Origin: Neisseria flavescens
Lineage (GTDB): Bacteria > Pseudomonadota > Gammaproteobacteria > Burkholderiales > Neisseriaceae
Length of the DNA stretch: 64,000 nucleotides
Direction of reading: 5' to 3'
Assembly (NCBI RefSeq): GCF_005221285.1
Contig: NZ_CP039886.1
Span: 372,001 to 436,000, forward strand
This document shows positions 24,518 to 33,883 of the stretch, one piece after another (within the stretch, counting starts at the first letter, position 1; every line of letters begins with the position of its first letter). Position numbers and translations under genes: made by a program. The notes under the pieces were generated by a model. That model did not search any database. It worked only from the letters and a program-made list of their open reading frames with translations, and was not told the origin of the DNA.

Positions 24518-27500
24518 ATGAGTGAGACATTGGAGCAGCAGGCTGTAGAGGCCGGTATTGATTTAGGCTACCACGACATCAACGGTACATATCATGCGAC
24601 CAAGCCTGAAGTTTTGGAATCGATCGTTGCTGTTTTGGACAAAAGCAAACCGGATTCAGACGGCCTTTATCTGAATACGATAGTCGCGCATGAAAACGGC
24701 GAAGAGTCTTTACAGATGCCGTCTGAATTTCATGGTGCGGAAGTGGTCGTATTGATTGATGAGGCGGATGAGTGCCAGACCTTGACTTTATATCCGGGCG
24801 ACAACGATACGCTTTGGATTAAGCTGCCCCAGCTGGCTTGCGGTTATTACACTTTGTCGGCCGAGACCGACGGAAAATGTTGCCTTGTACGCCTGATTGT
24901 TGCGCCTGAATCGGTTTACCAACCCAAACTGCTTGCGAATGGAGGACGGATGAATGGTTTGACCATGCATTTGTACAGCCTGCGTTCCGAGCGCAACTGG
25001 GGCATAGGCGACTTTACCGATTTGCTGAACCTGATGAAATATGCGGCAGAGAAAAAGCTGGATTTTGTCGGTATCAACCCTTTGCACGCCTTGTTTACCA
25101 GCAAGCCTGCCTTTGCCAGCCCGTATAGCCCTTCTTCGCGCGAATGGCTCAATCCGATTTATTTGGATATCGAGAAAGTCGGTGCGTTTACTTATAACGA
25201 ACAACTGAAAAACTGGCTGGCACAACCGAAAATCCGTCAGCGCATCGCTGCTTTGCGTGTTACAGAAACGGTAACTTATACGGCAGTTTGGGCATGCAAA
25301 CGTGATGCGCTGCATATGGCGTTTAACGCATTTGAACAAGATACTGGCGAAGCTGCAGCAAATGAACGCGCTGCATTTGAAGCATTTGTATTAGAAAAAG
25401 GCAAAGCTTTGCAAGGCCTCGGTTTGTTTGAGGCTTTGGACCAGTATTACAGCCGCCCCGGACAAGTGGGTTGGCAGTCGTGGCCGTCTGAATTTCATCA
25501 GCCTGATGGCGAAGCAGTAGAAAAATTCGCGCGCAGTCATGAGCGGGAAATCCGTTTTTATATGTGGCTGCAATGGCTTTGCGCGGAACAGTTGCAAGAA
25601 GTTAACCAAGCCGCTGCCGAATATGGTGTCAAACTCGGTATTTACGGCGATTTGGCGGTCGGCGTGGCGCGAGGCAGCGCAGATACTTGGTTAAACCGCC
25701 AAGATTATTGTATGGACTTGTCAGTCGGTGCACCGCCCGATCCTTTGGGGCCGACCGGGCAGAATTGGAATTTGCCGCCGCTTAATCCGTCGATGTTGAA
25801 ACATACGGGCTATGAAAAGTTTGCCCATCTGTTGCGCGAAAACATGCGCCTGTATGGCGTGTTGCGGATTGACCATGTGATGGCATTGTGTCGTTTGTGG
25901 TGGGTTTTAAACGATAAAACAGCAGATTTCGGCGCATATGTGCATTACGACGCCGAAGTGACTTTTGCCATATTGGCTTTGGAAAGCCAACGCAACCGTT
26001 GCGTCATCATTGGCGAGGATTTGGGGACGGTACCCGATCAAGTGCGTTATCTGCTCAACCGCTATCAAGTGTTCTCCTACAAAGTGATGTATTTTAGCAA
26101 GGGCTGGAACGGTTTCCAATTACCTGAAGAATACCCCGAGCAGGCGATTACGGTCATCAGTACCCACGATGTCGCGCCCTTGGCAGGTTATTGGATAGGC
26201 AAAGATTTGGATACGATGTTCAAACTCGGTACTTTGCCTGATGCAGCCGCTTTTCAGACGGCCTTGGATGAGCGCGAACACGATAAAGCCGATTTGCTGG
26301 ATAAATTGAAATATACCGGCTGTCTGGGTGCAGACGTACAAATGCCGGCAAAAGCCGATGAAACCTTGCTGGCGGCTTTGCACAAATACGGTGCATTGAG
26401 CCGCAGCAAGCTTTACGCCGTACAACTGGAAAACCTGCTGGGCGTCATTGACAATTTGAATGTCCCCGGTGTGCCGGACGGCTATCCGAACTGGGCGCAA
26501 AAAATGCCGGTTTCTTTGGAAGATTTCCTACAGCACCGCCTCATGGGCGGCCAACTTGCCATTATTGACGAGGTACGCATGAAAACAAACAGCCAAATCA
26601 AGGCTTATCATGAACTTGACCAAATTGAGCGCGATACGGTCGAAAGCCTGTTTCTTGCCACCCACAGCGACTTGTTCGCTTATCTGGGACGACACCGCCT
26701 TGCAGAGGGCGATGAAGTAGTGCGCGTTTTGATTCCCGGCGCAGTAAGCGTGGATATTGTGAACCGCCGCAGCGGCGAACTCATCGTGCCGTCTGAAAAA
26801 ATTGATGCACGCGGTTTCTTTGTGGCTGTTTTGCCCGATGATGCGCCCGATTACGCTTTGAGTATCCGTTATACCGAAGACTCCGAGCATGTAATTGAAG
26901 AAGACCCTTATCATTTCAGTTCCGCGTTGCAAGACATGGATTCCTGGCTGTTGGCCGAAGGCAAACACCTGCGTCCTTATGAGACTTTAGGCGCGCATTT
27001 TGCCGAGTTGGACGGCGTGAAGGGCGTACGTTTTGCCGTATGGGCGCCAAATGCGCAACGCGTGTCCGTTATCGGCGAGTTCAACAACTGGGACGGCCGC
27101 CGCCATGTGATGCGTTTCCACCGCGACAACGGCATTTGGGACATCTTTATTCCGGCAGTCAAACTCAATGCCCTCTACAAATTTGAAATCCGCGATGCCA
27201 ACGGCGATGTTCGCGAAAAAGCCGACCCGTATGCTTTCGGTGCGGAACTGCGCCCAACCACGGCATCTATCGTGCGCGGCTTGCCTGACGAAGTGGAAGA
27301 ACCTGCTTTCCGCGCCCGTGCCAACGCTATTGACGCGCCGATCAGCATTTATGAAGTGCATTTGGGTTCTTGGAAACGCAATCCGGAAAACAATTTCTGG
27401 CTGACTTATGAAGAGTTGGCCAAAGAGTTAGTGGCATACGTCAAAGACATGGGCTTTACCCATATCGAGTTCCTGCCTGTTTCCGAATATCCGTTTGACG

Positions 27501-28804
27501 GCTCATGGGGCTATCAGGCAACCGGTTTGTATGCGCCGACCAGCCGTTTCGGTTCGCCGGAAGAATTGCGCGCATTGATTAAAGCAGCGCACGACGAGGG
27601 CATCAGCGTTATCCTCGACTGGGTGGTCGGCCATTTCCCGACCGACGATCACGGCCTGGCCAAGTTTGACGGTACTGCGCTTTACGAACACGCCGACCCG
27701 CGCGAAGGCTACCACCAAGACTGGAATACCCTGATTTACAACTTCGGCAGAAACGAAGTGAAAAACTTCCTGCAAGGCAACGCCCTGTATTGGATAGAGC
27801 GTTTCGGGTTTGACGGTATCCGCGTTGATGCGGTTGCTTCGATGATTTACCGCAACTACTCGCGCAAAGACGGAGAGTGGATTCCGAACCAATACGGCGG
27901 TCATGAAAACCTTGAAGCCATCGCTTTCCTGCGCGATACCAACACCATGTTGAAAGAGGAAGTTCCGGCGGCGACTGAAATCGCCGAAGAATCGACATCA
28001 TTTGCCAATGTGACCCGCCAAGAAGGTTTGAACTTCAGCTTCAAATGGAATATGGGCTGGATGAACGATACTTTGCGTTACATGATGGAAGACCCCATCA
28101 ACCGCAAATATCACCACAACAAAATGACCTTCGGCATGATGTACCAGTACAGCGAAAACTTTGTCCTGCCGCTTTCACACGATGAAGTCGTGCACGGCAA
28201 ACGCTCGCTGCTCGGACGTATGCCCGGCGACTGCTGGCAACAATTTGCCAACTTGCGTGCCTACTACGGCTTTATGTACGGCTTCCCCGGCAAAAAACTG
28301 TTGTTTATGGGCAACGAGTTTGCACAAGGCCGCGAGTGGAACTACAACGAAGGACTGGATTGGTTCCTGCTGGAGCAAGAGGGCGGCTGGCACAAAGGCG
28401 TACAAGACTTTGTGCGCGAGTTGAACCATGTCTATAAAGACACCGCGCCGCTTTACCAATTAGACCAATGGCCTGAAGGCTTTGAGTGGCTGGTTGCCGA
28501 TGACGGCGACAATTCCGTATTCGTCTTCGAGCGACGCGACCGCGAAGGAAACCGTGTTATCGTCATCAGCAACTTCACGCCTGTGGTGCGCGAAGGCTAC
28601 CGCTTCGGCGTAAATTCTGCCGGCGGATACCGCGAAATCCTCAATTCAGACGGCCTGCATTACAAAGGCAGCGGCGTTTCTGCCGGCGCAACGGTGGAGA
28701 CAGAAGAAGTTTGGTCGCATGGCAAACCAAATTCCCTGTCTGTTACCGTACCGCCGTTGGCAACCGTTTACCTGTATCAGGCGGCGGTCAAAGACGAAGC
28801 GTAA
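24518..28804 (+). CDS. malQ-glgB: Fused 4-alpha-glucanotransferase / 1,4-alpha-glucan branching enzyme (MalQ-GlgB)
   Basis: A 1428-residue protein joining two enzymes of alpha-glucan metabolism. Residues 1 to about 700 are MalQ (GH77): RIDHVMALCRLWW near 449 holds the nucleophile Asp, IIGEDLGTVP near 498 the acid/base Glu, and STHDVAPLAGYW the third acid. From about 709 GlgB begins (ATHSDLFAYLGRHRLAEGDE), with a CBM48 domain (FAVWAPNAQRVSVIGEFNNW) and a GH13 barrel: EVHLGSWKR, nucleophile in GIRVDAVASM near 1102, EESTSF and LSHDEVVHGK. Each half has normal length (E. coli 694 and 728) and catalytic residues, so both should work. The frame is open throughout. glgX and glgP follow. Confidence 0.93.
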   Translation: MSETLEQQAVEAGIDLGYHDINGTYHATKPEVLESIVAVLDKSKPDSDGLYLNTIVAHENGEESLQMPSEFHGAEVVVLIDEADECQTLTLYPGDNDTLWIKLPQLACGYYTLSAETDGKCCLVRLIVAPESVYQPKLLANGGRMNGLTMHLYSLRSERNWGIGDFTDLLNLMKYAAEKKLDFVGINPLHALFTSKPAFASPYSPSSREWLNPIYLDIEKVGAFTYNEQLKNWLAQPKIRQRIAALRVTETVTYTAVWACKRDALHMAFNAFEQDTGEAAANERAAFEAFVLEKGKALQGLGLFEALDQYYSRPGQVGWQSWPSEFHQPDGEAVEKFARSHEREIRFYMWLQWLCAEQLQEVNQAAAEYGVKLGIYGDLAVGVARGSADTWLNRQDYCMDLSVGAPPDPLGPTGQNWNLPPLNPSMLKHTGYEKFAHLLRENMRLYGVLRIDHVMALCRLWWVLNDKTADFGAYVHYDAEVTFAILALESQRNRCVIIGEDLGTVPDQVRYLLNRYQVFSYKVMYFSKGWNGFQLPEEYPEQAITVISTHDVAPLAGYWIGKDLDTMFKLGTLPDAAAFQTALDEREHDKADLLDKLKYTGCLGADVQMPAKADETLLAALHKYGALSRSKLYAVQLENLLGVIDNLNVPGVPDGYPNWAQKMPVSLEDFLQHRLMGGQLAIIDEVRMKTNSQIKAYHELDQIERDTVESLFLATHSDLFAYLGRHRLAEGDEVVRVLIPGAVSVDIVNRRSGELIVPSEKIDARGFFVAVLPDDAPDYALSIRYTEDSEHVIEEDPYHFSSALQDMDSWLLAEGKHLRPYETLGAHFAELDGVKGVRFAVWAPNAQRVSVIGEFNNWDGRRHVMRFHRDNGIWDIFIPAVKLNALYKFEIRDANGDVREKADPYAFGAELRPTTASIVRGLPDEVEEPAFRARANAIDAPISIYEVHLGSWKRNPENNFWLTYEELAKELVAYVKDMGFTHIEFLPVSEYPFDGSWGYQATGLYAPTSRFGSPEELRALIKAAHDEGISVILDWVVGHFPTDDHGLAKFDGTALYEHADPREGYHQDWNTLIYNFGRNEVKNFLQGNALYWIERFGFDGIRVDAVASMIYRNYSRKDGEWIPNQYGGHENLEAIAFLRDTNTMLKEEVPAATEIAEESTSFANVTRQEGLNFSFKWNMGWMNDTLRYMMEDPINRKYHHNKMTFGMMYQYSENFVLPLSHDEVVHGKRSLLGRMPGDCWQQFANLRAYYGFMYGFPGKKLLFMGNEFAQGREWNYNEGLDWFLLEQEGGWHKGVQDFVRELNHVYKDTAPLYQLDQWPEGFEWLVADDGDNSVFVFERRDREGNRVIVISNFTPVVREGYRFGVNSAGGYREILNSDGLHYKGSGVSAGATVETEEVWSHGKPNSLSVTVPPLATVYLYQAAVKDEA

Positions 28805-28877
28805 ATCAACTTTGAGGGTGGGCATCATGCCTGCCTAATCAGCTGAAAATTAAAAGATAGTGACATCAATATGACTC

Positions 28878-28909
28878 AAGGCCGTCTGAAAGATTTTCAG
28901 ACGGCCTTA
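28878..28909. terminator. DUS-pair hairpin between malQ-glgB and glgX
   Basis: CAAGGCCGTCTGAAA and TTTTCAGACGGCCTT arms with almost no loop. It may end or attenuate the fusion-gene transcript before glgX. Confidence 0.7.
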
Positions 28910-28949
28910 TATTGGACACAAAACCAAATACATACCAAGGAATCATTTT

Positions 28950-30935
28950 ATGACTGCCAAATCATGGCATATTGAGGAAGGCAAGCCTTATCCCATGGGC
29001 GCGACCCTGACAAGCAAGGGCGCGAATTTCACCTTGTTTTCCATCAATGCCGAAAAGGTCGAATTGTGTCTGTTTGATAAAGATAAAGAAACCCGTTTGG
29101 AGATGCCTTCGCGGCGCGGTTCGGTATTTTACGGATTTGTGCCGGATGTTAAGGCAGGGCAGCGATACGGTTTTCGCGTGTATGGACGTGAAAACGCAGA
29201 ATACGGCTCATGTTTTAATCCCAACAAATTACTGATTGACCCGTATTCCAAAAAAATTGACGGCAAACCAAGCTACCGTACCGCTGAAGAAATGGCATGG
29301 TTCAGACCGGAAGATGAACGCGACAACGCCGCTGTTGCGCCGAAAAGCGTCGTGATCGGACGCAGCCGATTTAATTGGGCCAAAGATTGCAGACCGGAAA
29401 TACCGTGGGGCAAAACCGTTATTTATGAAGCCCATGTCAAAGGGTTTACCAAGCAATTCCCCGATTTGAAGTACGCAGGCACTTATAAAGCCTTGAGTGA
29501 TAAACGGGTTTTGGCCTATTTGCAAGAATTGGGGGTGACAACGGTCGAGCTGCTGCCGATTCATTATCATCTGGACGAATACCATCTTCAGCAGATGGGC
29601 TTGAGCAATTATTGGGGCTACAACACTTACTCTCATTTTGCCGTCGAGCCGTCTTATGCCGATAATTCCGAGCGTGCAGCGGCAGAGCTGAAACAGGCGG
29701 TCAAAGCCCTGCATCAGGCAGGTTTGGAAGTGATTTTGGATGTCGTGTACAACCACACGGCAGAGCAGGACGACAAAGGCCCGATGCTGTGTCAGCGCGG
29801 TATCGACAACACTTTATGGTATTGGCACACCCCTTACGGCAGCTATGAGAACTGGTCGGGTTGCGGCAATACGCTCAATATTGTCCGTCGCGATGTTACC
29901 CGTTGGGCGGCAGACAGCTTGCGCTATTGGGCGGAAGAGTTTCATATCGACGGCTTCCGTTTCGATTTGGGAACCGTATTGGGACGCGAACCCGATTTCC
30001 AATCGTACGGCCGTTTTTTCCAAGTCCTGTATCAAGACCCGGTTTTAGCTGGTTTGAAGCTGATTGTCGAAGCATGGGACATCGGCGAGGGCGGCTATCA
30101 CTTGGGCAATTTCCCGCAACCTTTTGCCGAATGGAACGGCCGTTTCCGCGATGATATGCGCGCGTTTTGGTCGTGGGAAAGCGGCAATTTAGGCGCATTT
30201 GCCGAACGCTTGGCGGGGTCGTCCGATATTTTCAACCACAGCGGACGCCATCCGTCTGCCAGCATCAACTTTATCACCGCACACGACGGCTTCACTCTGC
30301 GCGATTTGGTCAGCTACAACGAGAAGCACAACGAAGCCAACGGCGAAAACAACCGCGACGGGCATAATGAAAACATCAGCTACAACCACGGCGTAGAAGG
30401 CGAAACTGATGATGAAGAGATTTTACTCAACCGCGAATACACTTCCAAAGCGTTGCTTGCCTCCTTATTTTTATCCAACGGTACGCCCATGCTTTTGGCA
30501 GGCGATGAGTTCGGCAATAGTCAGCAAGGCAACAACAACAGCTACTGCCAAGATAATCCGATTACATGGTTGGATTGGCAAAATGAGTCCCATGTATTGC
30601 AAAGTTACACTCAAGAACTGATACGCGTCCGCAATCAAATCAAGCTGCTGACAGATGATTGCTGGTGGGAAAAAGAGCGTGTGCAATGGCTCAATGCCGA
30701 TAGCAGCCCGATGACCGAATATTGTTGGCACAACAGGGGCAGTAAGGCGATTCAGATTGTTTTAGACGACGAGTGGCTACTGTTGGTAAATGCCAAACGT
30801 AGTCGTCAGTTATTTAATCTGCCTCAAGGTAATTGGGAGATTTCTTGCGTACCATCAGAGAAATTAAATTACGAAGAACCAGGAAAATGTGTTGTTAAGC
30901 ACATGGGTATTTGGATTTTACATAAAATAAAGTAA
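28950..30935 (+). CDS. glgX: Glycogen debranching enzyme GlgX
   Basis: A 661-residue GH13 isoamylase-type enzyme (E. coli GlgX has 657) that cleaves alpha-1,6 branches of limit dextrins left by glycogen phosphorylase. An N-terminal CBM48 domain (GATLTSKGANFTLFSINAEK) leads to the barrel with YEAHVKGFT, DVVYNHTAEQ, the nucleophile in FHIDGFRFDLGTVLG, the acid/base Glu in IVEAWDIGEGGYHLG and the third acid in FITAHDGFTL. The start follows CCAAGGAATC. The last 60 residues are more divergent and AT-rich. Confidence 0.96.
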   Translation: MTAKSWHIEEGKPYPMGATLTSKGANFTLFSINAEKVELCLFDKDKETRLEMPSRRGSVFYGFVPDVKAGQRYGFRVYGRENAEYGSCFNPNKLLIDPYSKKIDGKPSYRTAEEMAWFRPEDERDNAAVAPKSVVIGRSRFNWAKDCRPEIPWGKTVIYEAHVKGFTKQFPDLKYAGTYKALSDKRVLAYLQELGVTTVELLPIHYHLDEYHLQQMGLSNYWGYNTYSHFAVEPSYADNSERAAAELKQAVKALHQAGLEVILDVVYNHTAEQDDKGPMLCQRGIDNTLWYWHTPYGSYENWSGCGNTLNIVRRDVTRWAADSLRYWAEEFHIDGFRFDLGTVLGREPDFQSYGRFFQVLYQDPVLAGLKLIVEAWDIGEGGYHLGNFPQPFAEWNGRFRDDMRAFWSWESGNLGAFAERLAGSSDIFNHSGRHPSASINFITAHDGFTLRDLVSYNEKHNEANGENNRDGHNENISYNHGVEGETDDEEILLNREYTSKALLASLFLSNGTPMLLAGDEFGNSQQGNNNSYCQDNPITWLDWQNESHVLQSYTQELIRVRNQIKLLTDDCWWEKERVQWLNADSSPMTEYCWHNRGSKAIQIVLDDEWLLLVNAKRSRQLFNLPQGNWEISCVPSEKLNYEEPGKCVVKHMGIWILHKIK

Positions 30936-31248
30936 ATGATAATCAAACTATTATTTAATTAACTCTTTGATATTTTGTTGGTATTTGTTCATTTTGGCTT
31001 TGTGGTATAAATCGAAAATGCCGATAAGATGATTAATGGTTTAATTGTTAATTAAATGTTTTATAAAGAAAAAGATATCCTTCTTTTAAATCTTTCCGCT
31101 ATAATCCCCTTGGTTTGTAATAAACCTACGCATCATTCCTTTCAGACGGCCTGTTGCCGTTGTTAGGCCGTCTGAAAACCGAGTTTTGTTGTTTTTAATA
31201 AAACCATCAGGCGCGTTGTCCAGTGCCTCACGCTAGAGAAAGGCTTCC
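30936..31248 (+). promoter_or_regulatory. glgX-glgP intergenic region with likely promoter
   Basis: A 313-base AT-rich gap. TATAAT at 31100-31105 (in CGCTATAATCC) is a good -10 element; no strong -35 lies 17 bases upstream. A DUS dyad in outward orientation (about 31140-31178) lies between this and glgP, in what would be the leader. The glgP ribosome binding site GAGAAAGG is at the right end. glgP is therefore probably transcribed separately. Confidence 0.4.
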
Positions 31249-33729
31249 ATGGCTAAGAAAAAACTCCCCATCTCCGGTTACGATTATGTAATGCCTAAAC
31301 CGGACGCCGAAACCATCCGTAAATCCATCGTTTACAAGTTGATTTTCATCTTGGGCGTAGATCCGAAGGAAGCAACTTCACACCAATGGCTCAACGCCGC
31401 CATGCTTGCCGCGCGTGACCTGATTGCGGAAGATTTCCTCAAAACACGCCGCGCCCACATCGACAACAGCAAACGCATGGTTTATTACCTGTCCATGGAA
31501 TTCCTGCTCGGCCGTTCGTTTGTCAACGCGCTGATTAACGAAGGCGTTTACGCCGAATTTGAAGAAGCCTTCAAGCAACTGGGCAAAGAATTTGCCGATG
31601 TCTGCGAACAAGAAGAAGATCCGGGTTTGGGTAATGGCGGTTTGGGCCGTCTGGCCGCCTGCTTCCTCGACTCTTTGGCAACCCTGCGCATTCCTGCTAT
31701 GGGCTACGGCATCCGTTACCAATACGGCATGTTCAAACAAGAAATCGTGGATGGTCAACAAGTTGAAAAACCCGATTTGTGGCTGGACCAAGATTTGGCG
31801 TGGCAGTTTGCCCGTCCGAACAAACAATATTCCGTCCGTTTCGGCGGTCAAGTGTTGAACTTGGGCGACAAAAAAGAATGGCAGCCGAGCGAAGAAATTT
31901 CCGCTTGGGCATACGATGAAATCATTCCTGGCTATGGCGGCGAATGTGCCAACCCATTGCGCTTGTGGACTGCACACGCAGGCAACCTGTTTGACCTTGC
32001 CGACTTCAACCGAGGCGACTATGCCTCTGCCGTTCGCGCACAAAACAGCGACGAAAACATCTCACGCGTCCTGTATCCGAACGACTCCACAGAATCTGGC
32101 CGTGAATTGCGCTTGAAACAAGAATATTTCTTGGTTTCCGCTTCCGTTCAAGACATCGTTGCACGTCACAAATGCCGTTTCCCAAGCATCCGCACTTTGG
32201 CCGACGAGGTCGCCATCCACTTGAACGACACCCATCCGGTGCTCGCCATTCCTGAATTGATGCGTATCCTGATTGACGAAGAGGGCATCGCATGGACTGA
32301 AGCATGGAATATGTGCTGTAAGATTTTCTCTTACACCAACCACACATTGATGAGTGAAGCCTTGGAAACTTGGCAGGTTGACCTGATGGGCCGTCTGCTG
32401 CCGCGCCATTTGGACATCATCTTTGAAATCAACGCCTACTTCCTCAATGCCTTACGCGCCATCGGCAACTTCGACGACGACTTTGTCCGCCGCGTATCCA
32501 TCATTGACGAAACCCACGGCCGTCGCGTCCGCATGGCATGGCTGGCGGTCATCGGTTCGCACAAAGTCAACGGCGTGGCCAAAATCCACTCCGATTTGAT
32601 GACCACATCCATCTTTGCCGACTTTGCCAAAGTATTCCCAGAACGCTTTACCAACGTAACCAACGGCGTAACCCCGCGCCGCTGGATTAACATCGCCAAC
32701 CCGGGCTTGACCAAATTCTTGGACAAACATCTGGGCGACGAAGACTGGCGTTTGCATCTAGACAACCTGACCAAGCTCAACGACAAAGTGGACGATGCCT
32801 CCGTACAGGCAGAATTCGGCGAAGTGAAAAAAGCCGCCAAAGAGCGCCTTGCCAAATACATCGAAACCGAGCTGGGCATTAAAGTTAATACCGATGCACT
32901 TTTCGACATCCAAATCAAACGTATCCACGAGTACAAACGTCAAGCATTGAACGTGATGCACATCGTCGACCGCTACAACAAAATCCTGGAGAACCCGGAT
33001 TTCGATTGGCAGCCGCGTGTGTTCATCTTTGCCGGTAAAGCCGCATCCGCCTATTACATGGCGAAGAAAATCATCCGACTGATTAACGACGTTGCCAAAG
33101 TCATCAACAACGACACCCGTATCCGCGACCTGATTAAAGTCGTTTACATCCCGAACTACAGCGTCAGCCTTGCCCAAATCATCATTCCTGCCGCCGATTT
33201 GCACGAACAAATCTCACTGGCAGGTACGGAAGCATCCGGTACCAGTAACATGAAATTTGCCCTCAACGGCGCAATCTGTATGGGTACGCTGGACGGCGCG
33301 AACGTTGAGATTTTGGAAAAAGTCGGCGCGGACAACTGCTATATTTTCGGTAACACCGTAGAACAAGTCGAAGAAATCCGCCGCAACGGTTACGACCCGT
33401 TGAGCTATATCGAGCGAGACAGCGACCTGCGCCGCGTCGTCAACCAAATCAGCCAAGGCACTTTTTCTCCGGAAGAGCCAAACCGCTACAACGACGTGTT
33501 GCAACCATACGGCGACTTCTATCAGCTGATGGCGGATTTCCGCAGCTACATCGACACGCAATACAAAGCGGACGAACACTACCGCAACGTATCCGCATGG
33601 CGCAAATCAGCCTTGATCAACATCGCCAACATGGGCTTCTTCTCATCCGACCGCTCCATCGCCGATTACTGTCGCGATATTTGGTACATCAAACCATTGA
33701 GCGAAAAAGAATTACCCAGCAAAAATTAA
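31249..33729 (+). CDS. glgP: Glycogen/maltodextrin phosphorylase
   Basis: An 826-residue GT35 enzyme that releases glucose 1-phosphate from the non-reducing ends of alpha-1,4-glucans using pyridoxal phosphate. Visible motifs include EEDPGLGNGGLGRLAACFLDS, QIKRIHEYKRQALN and the PLP-lysine region EASGTSNMKFALNGA. The length fits bacterial phosphorylases. It starts at ATGGCTAAGAAA after GAGAAAGG. It closes the glycogen block, completing phosphorolysis next to debranching and glucanotransfer. A strong non-DUS terminator follows. Confidence 0.96.
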   Translation: MAKKKLPISGYDYVMPKPDAETIRKSIVYKLIFILGVDPKEATSHQWLNAAMLAARDLIAEDFLKTRRAHIDNSKRMVYYLSMEFLLGRSFVNALINEGVYAEFEEAFKQLGKEFADVCEQEEDPGLGNGGLGRLAACFLDSLATLRIPAMGYGIRYQYGMFKQEIVDGQQVEKPDLWLDQDLAWQFARPNKQYSVRFGGQVLNLGDKKEWQPSEEISAWAYDEIIPGYGGECANPLRLWTAHAGNLFDLADFNRGDYASAVRAQNSDENISRVLYPNDSTESGRELRLKQEYFLVSASVQDIVARHKCRFPSIRTLADEVAIHLNDTHPVLAIPELMRILIDEEGIAWTEAWNMCCKIFSYTNHTLMSEALETWQVDLMGRLLPRHLDIIFEINAYFLNALRAIGNFDDDFVRRVSIIDETHGRRVRMAWLAVIGSHKVNGVAKIHSDLMTTSIFADFAKVFPERFTNVTNGVTPRRWINIANPGLTKFLDKHLGDEDWRLHLDNLTKLNDKVDDASVQAEFGEVKKAAKERLAKYIETELGIKVNTDALFDIQIKRIHEYKRQALNVMHIVDRYNKILENPDFDWQPRVFIFAGKAASAYYMAKKIIRLINDVAKVINNDTRIRDLIKVVYIPNYSVSLAQIIIPAADLHEQISLAGTEASGTSNMKFALNGAICMGTLDGANVEILEKVGADNCYIFGNTVEQVEEIRRNGYDPLSYIERDSDLRRVVNQISQGTFSPEEPNRYNDVLQPYGDFYQLMADFRSYIDTQYKADEHYRNVSAWRKSALINIANMGFFSSDRSIADYCRDIWYIKPLSEKELPSKN

Positions 33730-33746
33730 GCGTTGAGCTGATAGCG

Positions 33747-33783
33747 AAAGCCGATACACCGGGAAGATGTATCGGCTTTTTTA
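33747..33783 (+). terminator. Intrinsic terminator of glgP
   Basis: AAAGCCGATACA and TGTATCGGCTTT form a 12-base perfect stem with a nine-base loop, followed by a T run. It does not use DUS. Confidence 0.9.
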
Positions 33784-33816
33784 TATTCGCTGTTTTTGAA
33801 TTGGATAACAAACTCA

Positions 33817-33850
33817 AAATGCCGTCTGAAAGGCTTTCAGACGGCATTTT
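33817..33850. terminator. AT-type DUS-pair terminator
   Basis: AAAATGCCGTCTGAAA and TTTCAGACGGCATTTT pair almost without a loop. Both arms are the AT variant of DUS, unlike the AG variant used almost everywhere else in this window. It serves the ribB-type gene on the minus strand. Confidence 0.8.
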
Positions 33851-33883
33851 GTTTGGTTTGCTTTGAGAATCAATCAAGCAAGA

